Assembly (NCBI GenBank): GCA_023634235.1
Contig: JAMKCF010000007.1
Span: forward strand, 20,838,592-20,902,591
Source: Pisaster brevispinus
Taxonomy: Eukaryota; Echinodermata; Asteroidea; Forcipulatida; Asteriidae
Direction: 5' to 3'
DNA: 64,000 bases
Position numbers and translations under genes: made by a program. Each line of letters begins with the position of its first letter. The stretch's first letter is position 1. Positions 39,626 to 50,330 of the stretch are shown here, in pieces. Under the pieces are notes generated by a model. It saw nothing but the letters and a program-made list of their open reading frames with translations, was not told where the DNA came from and searched no databases.

Positions 39626-40058
39626 GTCAATTACTACTTCGTACTATCGAAACTCTGTGGGTGTACTCTTAGTGTATGACATTTCTAATCGGCGAAGCTT
39701 TGAAAACCTTCAAGAATGGCTCCTGGAGGCCAAGGAAAATGTCACCAATCCAAAAAGCACAACGTACATGGTGATAGGTCATAAGTCAGATCTGGACGAT
39801 AAGCGGGAAGTTTACAAGGAAGAAGGAGAGAAGTTTGCGGCTGCATATAATATGAAGTTTATTGAGACGTCGGCTAAGGCGTGTATTAATGTAGAGGCTG
39901 CATTCTCAGTTATGGCTAAGGAGATTTACGTCAAACTCAAAGAAGGTGATCTGGAAATTCAAGATGGGTGGGATGGAATTAAAGGAGGGTTTTCAGCACC
40001 ACGGGAGACGCTAAGATTAGAAGAACCAAGGCAGGAGAAAAGGCCATGCTGTGCATGA
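39626..40058 (+). CDS. Rab39-like small GTPase, exon 2
   Basis: Encodes residues 84 (split) to 227 and the stop TGA at 40056-40058. The acceptor is TTGTTTTTCAG. It starts RSITTSYYRNSVGVLLVYDI, the end of switch II and the next strand, as in human RAB39 (SITRAYYRNSVGGLLLFDI). The G4 motif is HKSD (136-139), with His in place of the usual Asn. That is a Rab39 hallmark (human HKCD), so it is not damage. G5 is ETSAK (164-168). IQDGWDGIKGGF near the end matches the Rab39 IQEGWEGVKSGF element. The C-terminus is CCA (225-227), a plausible CCX prenylation site, where human Rab39 proteins end CXC as I recall. Total 227 aa against about 213-217 in human. Confidence 0.95.
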
Positions 40059-40292
40059 TGATGGTGAATAGTAGTATAATGTACCTAAAGAAATACAACC
40101 CAGAGAAGGCTGTGTGTTTCATAAACCTAAACTGCCTAATTGCTTCCAAATTGAATGACAGATGTTGATTGAAGGTTTACTGTAGGCTTGGAATTTCATT
40201 CCAATTCCCTGAGAAATCTATGAGAACATTTTAAGGGACATCAAGGCCATCCTAGTGCCTTCAATTTCATTGTCAAGGCCAACCATGCATGA

Positions 40293-40298
40293 AATAAA
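40293..40298 (+). terminator. Candidate poly(A) signal of the Rab39 gene
   Basis: AATAAA 235 bp after the stop codon. A second AATAAA at 40860-40865 is followed by T/GT-rich sequence (TTTTTGTGTTTTACC), which makes the distal site the better candidate. Either or both could be used. Confidence 0.35.
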
Positions 40299-42289
40299 GG
40301 CATTCTAATGTTATCAGAGTTTATGTAACACACGAGTAGATCCTTTTCATTTCAAATATTTTTCATGATAAGCACACAACATACACGGACACTCAGTCAT
40401 CCCATACTCTGAAAAAAACCCATGGAACCCCTCCAGTTAGACACCAACCATGTTCGCCCTGACCCTGCCTTGTTTGGACAAACAGGCAGGGAACGATTGT
40501 TTTGGTAACACTGCTGCAAGTGCCCAAGGGTCCTATATTTATCAATATAGGAATCCTATATTACATTTTGGAGCACGCTACAGTATACACCTGTACATAG
40601 CAAAATATAGGATGACACGGCACGTTTTCCACCAATCAAAAAACAAAGATCCATGTGTGCAGTGATAAATGTTTTCTTTTGTACAATGGAGAGAATATTT
40701 TCATTTGTTGAAAAATAGAATGTTCCATTCAACTTGGCTTTGCCTCAATGAAAAGAACATTCCATTTTTCAACTCGTAAAAATAGTTTCACCATAAACAT
40801 TTATTACTTGTATAATACTTTATATCATGCTCTGTTTTTAGGATGAATTTTACGTTCTGAATAAAATGCAGAGGGTCGCTAATAGTTTTTGTGTTTTACC
40901 ATTTTAAGCACACGTGCACAACCAAACATCTACTTGAACACTTCGAAATTGTAATTCCTTATACATGTATCTACAAGTAGATCAAGGCACTTATGAAGAA
41001 AATGTGATGGCCCTGCTTTTGTCCTTATTTAATGTTAGTTCACGTAATGTGTGTCTACTTTACCATGCCAATTGTTTATCAGGCTGCCCACATTGCTGTT
41101 TCAGTGACCACCCAACCAATTAAGCCAGTATTGCAATCTTGCTGCAAAGATTTGCAGTAGGTAAATGAAAATAGAAAATCAAATTTGATGAATTGGGTCT
41201 CCATTTGTCATCTGAAAAGGGGAAAAAGAACATGTACCAAGAACACAACTGTGTAATCAATAGAATCAATGCAAATATTTGTGAAAACATTGCATGGTTT
41301 CACATGGATAGTTTGGCATAAATAAGAGATGACACTTATGCCGACAGTGTGTACACGTATTGACAAGACTGTGGACAAAGCTTCTCTGGGTTGTATTTCT
41401 ATTCAATGGGGTATCAGCAGATATTGCTTTCACCTTCTACATCAGGCTCTGCAAGATTTGTCAATAGTGAAATTGACCATCTTAAGAAAGAGGCATTGCA
41501 GCAAAGGGATGGGGTATCAGACTCTCCGACTACTTGATAAAATTACTCACCTCAGACCTCAATCATTGTCAAAAAAGAAAACAAATAGCTCATCAATGAA
41601 GTACCAAGTTTTAGAAAACGTTACATTATGTGATCGTCCAGTTTACTCTAAGAAATTATTCTTGAAACTTGGACAAGAACTGACATGCAGAATAAGAGGT
41701 AACTTTATATTGAAGAGGTGGGTGGAGCCTTAAAGAATGGGAGACATTATCTTTAGCTGGTACAAATACTTAAAAGGTAATGTTTGTGATGCTACAGTAA
41801 AGTGTGCAGTATGTATCTTTAGTAATTATACTTGAATTATGTGGACCCAGAATTATTCAGTATTTGCCATCAATATCAACTGTGTGTAAATATTAAAATT
41901 AGAACAAGGTGATTTGCTAACTGGTATGTAATGCAAAGTATACTGTAGAAATATCAGGAGCATTGTGTTGTTAGAATAACAGAGATTTAAACCCATTTAC
42001 ATTTTTAAATGTTTTTAAATCTATTTTTTCGAAATGCATCAATGATTCGAGCACGGCACAGTATACGTTTTCAATTGAACAACTTTATGACGTATTATAT
42101 TTGGAGTTATAAAAACTTTTATTTTCTTTCAGTTTACTAGATCGCAGTGGCAATGAATTTTGAATTCATGGGGAATTTAATGACCTAATTGCACTGGGGA
42201 TAAAGAATACAGTTTTGGTAGCCACAAACCTGAACCATTTTACCCAAATACCGCTGCTACTTACAGGATTCGAGCTGGCCTCTATTCCA

Positions 42290-42450
42290 CAGGCACACTC
42301 AGTGATATAATTGTTTTAAGACATCTGCTCTAGAATGCAGGGGGTCATGGGTTCGAATCTAACCCAAGTAACCTGTAGGAAAAATATTCCAGCCGAACAA
42401 GGATAAGCACCGAGTATACAGTACTCACATCGATGTAAGAATAAAATCAA
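42290..42450 (+). repeat. tRNA-derived SINE-like segment
   Basis: It contains a B-box (GGGTTCGAATCTAACCC, about 42350-42366) and, downstream, CCGAGTATACAGTACTCACA ... GATGTAAGAA. The tRNA-like head followed by a non-tRNA tail is the structure of a SINE. It is degraded relative to a functional tRNA. Confidence 0.45.
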
Positions 42451-44062
42451 AATTACACTATATTTGTTTGTTTTTCTCTTCTTCACCAAGACTCCATGTA
42501 GGCAGCAGCTAACCAAATAAGAATGTAAACTCTTAAAATATTGAATTCCATTCTTTATGATCAAACAATATCTAGGGAACTTTCTCAACCAGAATCTGAT
42601 CGTGGTGTCGTCTCTTGATATTTTATGCAAAATTACTTTTAATTTAGGTTTGCCCAGCACTGATAGAAAGTTATAGAGCTTTGTGTTATGTACCTAGGGC
42701 TTTCAATTTTCAATGGAAGGGGAGGAGTAAATTTTAGTTTGCTCGTGAACAATCCATGAAAGATTGAAAGTATAAACTGAGTGGAAAGTTTGTACAGAAA
42801 TGATTAGCAAGACAGGCTTGACTTTCATTCTTTCATGAAGGAGGCCACTGTTTGTGATAGAATGGCTCTTGCAGTAGAGAATCAAACTATCTACAAATAT
42901 TTTTGCAGCCTCAAGATCGAGACCAAACAGTCAAGTCCCAGTGAAAGCAATGAACACTGGCATCTGAGCCTGAATTGTAATAATGTGCTGTAAGTGGAAG
43001 TGGACAGCAAATGCATCCAAGTTGCATACTTTTACATGGGTGTTAAAACCAGGCATCACAAAAAGACATTTTGGACACACCCCTGTAATTATATAATACC
43101 ATAGTATACAACATATAATGTCAAATATCGCCCCTGGAGTGGCCACAGGGCTTGAATTCCCATTGGACCACTGGCCAAAGTCCAGTAAATCCTAGCATTG
43201 GGTCAGTAATCCCACAAACAAACAAGTCAAGCTGTATTCTAAAATTTTTAAAACTTATCTTTTTACTTATAAATTGTTCTTAAGCTTTTCAATTCCATAT
43301 CTCCTAAAAATTCAGCAAATACTAAAAAAGAAGGTTAAAAAAACATTCTTGCCTAGTGAAAGTTTTCAGCTACAAGACCTGTAATGGAAGAGTGAAAAGT
43401 TTCTTGAAATTCAAGCCCTTGGAAAAAAAATCAATAAATCTGCCTACAATCAGCTAACCATATCTGAAATCCTTGCAAAGCATTTAGTGTGAGCTTTTGA
43501 ATAGCTTGCCCAAAAAGAATAGTCTGCATCTATGCAATTAATTTTGCTTCTTTTATTCAAATAGTTTAAAACAGTCGACAACGAAGAAGTGCTAGTAAGT
43601 CAAGTGAGAAGAATTGTTGCTGACTTTATTTAATTCAAGTTACTCAACATTCCACAAGAAATGTGTGTGGAGGGAATCCTCTGGCTGTAAAGAGAGAATA
43701 AACTTTTTATGCTTGGTTTATAATTTAATGCAACATTGATTGTATGTGAAAAGGGTTGGCACAACATTGTAAGAAGTACATTAGGAAAGTTGAACATTAT
43801 CACACACATGGTTAAAATCTCACTTGATGTTTACAATCACATGTAGCTTGCACATGTGCTAACCACTCAGAGATAAAATGTAATTTGTTTTCAAAGCATT
43901 AACACTTAAAATAAAATTAAGATAAAATTAACAACTGTTAGGCCTATACAATGTATATTTTGAAAGCTCTACAATTGCGAGAAACCGATGTTGGTTAAAA
44001 ATGAATTTGATTTTTTTCATGGCAGGTGCATTCATTTTGATATGTGACAACTGTGAGCCCTG

Positions 44063-44269
44063 GGCCCAATTTCATGGTGCTGTGAAATCAGCAAATGTTG
44101 CTGAACAACTTTCTGCTTAGCTAAAACAAGCAGAATACCAGTCACAGATTGTACATGTGATATGGTATTTTGGCTGGTACTAATAGCTGGTACTAGTCTT
44201 ATTCTGGTAAGCATACTTTTGTTTTGCTCAGCTACTTTATGTGCATAATCAGCTCTATGAAATTGGGCC
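44063..44269. mobile_element. Small TIR element (MITE-like)
   Basis: The ends are imperfect inverted repeats: left GGCCCAATTTCATGGTGCTG, right (reverse complement) GGCCCAATTTCATAGAGCTG, 17 of 20 identical. The 207-bp interior is non-coding, with AAGCAGAATACCAGTCA and TATTTTGGCTGGTACTA blocks that are themselves partly complementary. It is probably a non-autonomous DNA transposon copy. Confidence 0.6.
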
Positions 44270-44349
44270 ATGCAGTTGTCAGATTTGGGCACGGATGAAA
44301 GCTGTACCAATGTTAGATGAAAATCTTGTTCTATACATGACTGAAGTAC

Positions 44350-44497
44350 GCCTTGAGTTTCATCTGTGCTGAAAGGGCAAGGCTATTTTTATTTTACAAA
44401 GGGCGTTTCCATTTGACAATATTAAAGTCTATGGGAAAACTTTGAAGTGGGCCAAGACCAGGGCAAGAAAGGCTATGCCCGTACAATTCTAGGCCTG
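44350..44497 (+). repeat. Dispersed repeat family copy 2
   Basis: Same block order as 3785-3900 and the reverse complement of 52923-53086, including AAGTCTATGGGAAAACTTT, GGCCAAGACCAGGGCAA and TTTACAAAGGGC. Confidence 0.55.
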
Positions 44498-46241
44498 AAG
44501 GAGCATTCTGCTGCCAGTATCTATTAAAGGGAAAAGACAAGTTGTAAAATGGCTCTAGTCTGGGGTGGGATTCAAACTGTAGGTAGGGAAGAAACTACTG
44601 AGCCAATCTGATGCCTAAATGAGTTACAATGCTTAATTTGTAATTGTACTTTCATGGGGTACTGGTTTATGAAATGAACCTGCTCATCCCAATGTTGTAC
44701 CAATCTGTTAAGAGTTATTTTAGTAGAAATTCTGTGTTTCTTATCTTCCTGTGTGACATGGATCTTATCTTCCAGTATGAATAATGTAGTCAGTTAAACT
44801 CAGTTGCTACTTTATGCTGAGATTGCATGTGATGCGTAAGTAGGCAACTAGAAAGTGGGATGTTGTCAAAAATAGTTGATTGAAGATGGAGATCCATGTT
44901 TTATCTTGACAGTGATTGTCAGTGTAAACCATCCATGGGGGAATGTATAAAATTAGAAAAGACATTGATCGAAAACTCAATGTGTGGTTGGTGCAACAAA
45001 CCATTGCTTTTTGGTGCTTTACAAAAAAAAAGCTACACAATTGTTGTCTGATTTGTGCTTGTCTGGAATTCATAAAAAATTAACATTAGTTCATGATGTA
45101 GAGTATTTGTACAAAGTAGAAATTGGAGGATTGGAAAGAATGTAGCCATCTGACAACCAATGTGGTACCTTCCCTTGTTGTTCAAATGTTGGCATGCACA
45201 ATGCATGCAGGTAGAATCTATGTGTAGAAAGTAGACTCAAGATTATCTTGTACATTAGCGTAGAACATGAGAGTGAACATCAAAGCTTTTAACATACACA
45301 CCTGCCCCTCAGTCAAGGTCTTGGCAACGTTTATTTCCCATTATTATAAACAAGTGTATTTTATCAGTAAACCCAGTTATCTCATGAGAGATACTGAATA
45401 ATTATTACAGTGAAATCAAATTTCATTAGAGCTGGTCACACAATTTCAAGATTTGGAAGGGTTTATAAAATGTATGTTTATTATCAGCTCATATTGAGTA
45501 TCTTTTAGAGAAGTAAGGCAGTTGCAACAAATTGTATTGAACTTGGTAAGAACTAATTGAGTAAAACAACCACACATTTCTAGTGTATTTATCATTGTTT
45601 CTGTTCACACTTATTTACAGCTGTTATATGACCATTGACTCTAAATGTGGTGTTTGGGTATATTGCCAGCAAAATTTACTCTTTATAATCATTTGAGTTC
45701 TTGATTGTTGAGTTTCTTTAATGCTGTCTTGTGTTGGATGGATTTCTTGAGGAATATTCAGCAAGTACAATTCATCCGTTTCTTTTCCAAGTCAGCTGCA
45801 ATATTGAACATAACAAATCTTATTTTCGTTAATTCAATATATTTGTTTCATAGATCGGCAGGGTTAAAGAACTTAGTAACCACAGATATGTTTAGCCTTA
45901 CTTATCTATTATTTTATTTACAGAGTGTTAAAATTTAAAGATGAAATAATATTTTGTTGTTGACAGTTTCTCTTCAGGCTGACAACTTTACTACACAGTC
46001 AAATACGACCTACTTACAGCAGTATTGCAGTTACACTACGCTGCCATAAAAGAAACCAATTTTCTTTTTTAAGCAAAAATTCTTAACAGTAAACTCCTCT
46101 TGTAAGAATATGATCTCTCTGTCTTTATGCACACAACTGGTGACAAGGGCTTGGCCTGTGCAATGGTTTTTCGGTGCACAGAAAACTTTTTTCACTTTCT
46201 ACCTTTTCATTCTTGCACAACTTGTTTTCTCCCCATGGATG

Positions 46242-46416
46242 CAGTGGTGTAACCAGACATTTCCATGGGGGGGGGGGGTGGCAAAGACATAACAGGGGGG
46301 GGCTATTGATGTATTGAGCCATTCAGTTGTGCATTTTCATCTGTATTTCATTTGGTGGCTAAGGGGAAAGGATTCTACCGCCCCCCCCCCCCCCCCCCCC
46401 CCTGGTTATACCACTG
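46242..46416. mobile_element. hAT-type MITE with perfect 8-bp target duplication
   Basis: The termini are CAGTGGTGTAACCAG and, at the right end read inverted, CAGTGGTATAACCAG (14 of 15). Both flanks carry the same 8-bp CATGGATG (46234-46241 and 46417-46424). A CA-(G/T)-GG start with an 8-bp duplication is diagnostic of the hAT superfamily. The 175-bp interior has no transposase and contains G- and C-runs just inside the ends. Insertion is recent enough for the duplication to remain exact. Confidence 0.85.
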
Positions 46417-47644
46417 CATGGATGGAAAGCAGTATGGCACCAAAGATCAAATGTACTACATACATGTAAAGGCCACGAGAAAGTCTGTTATAATGCAAAA
46501 TACACTGATCAATTATTTATTTATAAAAAAACACAAGTAAGAAGGGACTCAGTTCACTCGCATGGAGGACTTGACAGATTTTGGTGTGCAGCTACAAAAG
46601 GGAAATGTTGTAAATGTAGCTTTTGTAAAGCTGCTAATTGCTGTTCAATTTGTAATCCAAATATAGTCAGATGTGGAATACACTTACTGTACATCACAGT
46701 GTACTGTTGTGAATTAATCTGTTCAATGTGGAGATTCAGTGGAATTATTTGACATGATATGATATTTATTTCATTCCAGTAAATTATGTATATAATTGTA
46801 CATGTATATATTCAGAAATAAATGTTCGTTATTATAGGAGCAAACAGTATCACCAGATTTTGTCATTTCTTTGATTTCTTTGGATCCAGGAACTTTACCA
46901 GGGAGGGGTCAAATTATTATTATTATTTTTAATAACTGGAGGGTTTCAATGCCTATGGGTTTGTGTACGACCCCAAGCGTGCAACAGGAATTGTATTTTC
47001 ATTTAAGGGTGGTAGCACTTGGTGGCAGGGAATTTATGGCATGTAATGCATGTAGCAACAATACAAATGGCAAGGATCAGTTGTGGCTAAAAAGGCAGAG
47101 GGCGGGGGGGGGGGGGGGGGGGGGGGGAACCACTGCATCATTACCCTCCTTGCCCCCCCCCCCCCCCACTAATGAGATTTTAAAAGTAAATCATTTAATA
47201 AATTAAAATGCCGCCCCCTCCTTAATATGTCTTCGCACCGGCTCCCCCCCACCAACCATGTGCTGCCATCCATGACTAAATGTAGACAGGGTCATTGATC
47301 GCCTAGTGAAAACACTGCAGCTAAACTGGAATACCTTAGCACCAGGACTCTACAAATATATTAAAAGAGATTGTATTTTTGTGTGGAGTTAATTCCTTTT
47401 TATTGTATAAACTTAAAGCATCTCCTCTTAGCATTTAAAACATTTCTTGACAGAGGTACCCCTTGGTTAAATTCTTTTAAGTGCCTTCAAGACATAGTCA
47501 AAATCAAATCACATATGGTTACGCCTTACTATACAGAAGTTGTAAGAAGGTATGGCATGAATTATGGGTTTTTTGTGGGAACAATGCTTTGTCGCATGGT
47601 CTAAACAGATTGGTATGGGCCGTCTAGACCCCAGACAACAACTT

Positions 47645-47790
47645 GGGCCCTGTTGGTAATGTAACTCTCATTTACATCGTCCTAGTATCCCAGCATGCAA
47701 GGCGGGAGTACATCGTCCTAGTATCCCAGCATGCAAGGCGGGAGTTGACCTTGGGGTCAACAAACTTAAGTTACATTACCAACAGGCCCT
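47645..47790. repeat. Inverted repeat enclosing a 36-bp tandem duplication
   Basis: The left arm (CCTGTTGGTAATGTAACT, from about 47649) and right arm (AGTTACATTACCAACAGG, to about 47786) are exact reverse complements over 18 bp, extended by GGGC/GCCC. Between them a 36-bp unit containing GTATCCCAGCATGCAAGG is present twice (about 47676-47747). The result is a foldback-like structure of about 146 bp. Confidence 0.7.
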
Positions 47791-48092
47791 ATGAGGAAAA
47801 CAAATCACACGCTTACATCATCGACTACATTTGTCAGTAGGTGTGAATAGCATGTATTCTGGTACCTTTTCTGCCTTTGTATAGTCATTTTCACACAACA
47901 GCAATTTAGCGGGTGTCCCTTGCTTAATTTGAGCATGGTTGTGAAACTTTACAAATTGCACTCTGAAGCCTATAGAGAAGTCAGTTATGCCATTGGTGTA
48001 CCCCCTCCTACGAATTTGTTTCTGTACTAGAGGAAAAGAGTTAGTTAAAGCTTGGAGGTAGAAATTACCTTTATGGTTAAAGCATGGGTTTT

Positions 48093-49130
48093 CGTTCGTT
48101 TGTTTGTTTGTTCGTTTGTTGGTTGGGGTGTTGGGGTGTTTGTTGGGGTGTTTGTTTGTTTGTTTTGGGGTGTGGAGGGTTTTTTTTTTTTTTTTTTGGG
48201 GGGGGGGATTTACAGCTTGGTTGTAGCCAAACCACCAACAATAAACAGCTTGTCTACTCCTAGACTAAATGCTGTCACGCCCCAGCTGGTGGCAGGGTGA
48301 TTGTTTGCCTTGATAAGAGATTGCACAACCTCAATGACCTTGCCTTAGCAGTTACACAGAGCCCAAAGGAATTTAGCAGAGTTTGACTTCTATTGTCAAT
48401 TTATGGGTTGTATATACAATTCATGCCTTGGTGGTTCAACCAGCCAAAATAGGCATTCATCAGGCTGTGTTGGCAATTTTTCAACAGGGAACTTGTGGGT
48501 TTTAAGAATTTTGACCAAAACATGACAGTAGGGTACACAACTCTTGTTTACAAACACACTGTACAATTAAGTGCTTTGGCCCATCCAGTGTTAAAGCTTT
48601 TTTTTGCAATCAATACACAATACCTACTAATGTAAAGGTTGGTAGTGTATAGCAGTTGTTTCCTCCAATAGTCACAGCAGCCTGGCAGTGCATCAAGAGA
48701 AGCATCACACCAAATCGTTGTGTTCTACTTTCTATTTTTTGCTTCTTCCAGTGAGCTTTGCTGTTTGCTGGCCTCGGTAAGCATGTACTTTGTATTATTT
48801 CTTTATTAATTAATAATTTGAACATCACTTCTAAGGTTTATTTTCAAGATGTATTTTTGTACTTTTTGTACTTTGTTATTTATTTGATGTCATATTACAA
48901 CATACAATCAAAAACCACTCTGGTTCACAGATTTTCTTTTGAGGTTTTTTCTGACCTTGCCTTACCTGGTCTTACCTGGTCTTACAAACTGTTTAAAAAA
49001 AATAAAATAAAAAATCATCCCTTTTTGAAGCCGCTGCATCCCCCCCCAAAAAAAAAAAAATAAAAAAATAAATAAAACCAAAACCACAAAACAAACAAAC
49101 CAACAACAACAAAACAAACAAACAACAACG
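48093..49130. repeat. Region bounded by inverted simple-sequence arms
   Basis: The left arm (about 48093-48212) is GTTTGTTTG/TTGGGGTG repeats leading into poly-T and poly-G. The right arm (about 49033-49130) is poly-C, poly-A and CAAACAAAC/CAACAACAA repeats. The arms are complementary in style and order, but because they are simple sequence the pairing may be coincidental. The interior holds nothing recognised. Confidence 0.35.
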
Positions 49131-50314
49131 AATTATAAAAAAAAAATTGTTTTGATATATCTATTTCACTTCATCTTGGCACCATTCTTTCAACAATACA
49201 TTTAATTTACCCATATTTTAGACTTCTCAGTTTAACGAAGCCACAGCAATTTGTTTAGTTTGGCTGGGTTTTTTTACCCCTTGAATGAAATGTTACAAAA
49301 ATACAAATGAGGGCCTTATCCTCCTTTTTGGTGCAAAAATCCAGGATGATCTGGTGTATTGTGTTACTTGGGCTAACTTCCATGTTTGTTTTTCTATGAT
49401 AGAAATTATGCCAAAGATATTCTTCTTTGCTTATCATAAAAACTGCAGCATAACCATTAATTTGTTTGTTACACTGTATCATCTTTATTGGTGGTAATCC
49501 ATGCAGCAAGCTGATCATTTACAGCCCTCATAAAAAACATGGAAGAAATTACACAATTATAAAACATCACCACAGCACTGAATTGTTCAGTCTGTTTACT
49601 CCACAATCTTTACAATAGAAACAGCATGGTGAATGCCCTTTTACATTGTGGGTTGTGCCATAGCTGATGGTTGCCCTTTGACCCCAAATTCCACACACAC
49701 ATGCCCAGATGGGCCAACTGGCTGTAATATAGAAAAGACACACTCTGTAACCCAAGGTTGTTGTTGAGTGTTTAGTTAAACTACTCACACAAGACAACCC
49801 CTGGTTGCTGTTAGCTGCTGTGGTGTACCTGACTGAAGTAAGTGGCAGATATTTATTCTAACATTACCAGCAGTAGATTTTGATGACCTGGTTATGGGTT
49901 TGTTCTGTTTTGGGTTAGCATTTGTGGGGGGGGGGGGAGTTTATTCTTACACTGCCCTGCAATAGGATTGGCTTCTCTGTAGACTGGTAAGAGGGGCTTT
50001 CAGCAGTGTCGAACATAATTATGGATTTGGCCAATAATTTGAGTGTGCATGGAAGGGAGTGGGATTGATTCTGAATAACTAAGTAGGATGGTGTGACGAT
50101 GCTTGCATAATGATTGAAATGATGTGACAATTTACTTAGAGTAAGATTGTAGAGCAAGGATGGTGCCTCCTGGGCTGTGGGAGAAAGACCACACGCAGGA
50201 AGTTATATTGGTTGGGTTAAGGTACACAAAGGAGGGTATATTATTCCATGGACTAGGGCATAAGTTTTGTATAATGTAATCACTCTAATTAAACACTTTG
50301 CAATTTACTTTTTC

Positions 50315-50316
50315 AG
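50315..50316 (+). promoter_or_regulatory. Candidate 3' splice site upstream of the piggyBac-like start codon
   Basis: A pyrimidine-rich tract and AG (TTTACTTTTTCAG) end about 15 bp before the ATG at 50331. This suggests a non-coding first exon upstream. If real, the frame extension back to 50298 is not translated. The upstream exon was not located. Confidence 0.45.
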
Positions 50317-50330
50317 TTCATTCTATCAAG

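Larger units (their letters stand above)
40059..50330. other. Gene-poor region between Rab39 and the piggyBac-like gene
   Basis: About 10 kb with the Rab39 3' untranslated region at its left end. I recognise no host gene. Open frames such as 41329-41733 (134 codons) look random. It holds a tRNA-like SINE segment (42290-42450), a dispersed repeat (44350-44497), TIR elements at 44063-44269 and 46242-46416, an inverted/direct repeat composite at 47645-47790 and long G or C tracts near 46270, 46381, 47103 and 47154. A long GT-rich and CA-rich inverted pair lies at about 48093-48212 and 49033-49130. Confidence 0.6.

Noticed and set aside
41329..41733. 134-codon plus-strand open frame downstream of Rab39
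   Set aside because: No recognisable motif, mixed composition without domain-like structure, no splice or Kozak support. Its length is within reach of chance in 64 kb.
46110..46540. Short proline- or glycine-rich frames around 46110-46540 and 46871-47206
   Set aside because: Poly-C and poly-G tracts generate the Pro and Gly runs, and the first set lies in and around a hAT MITE.
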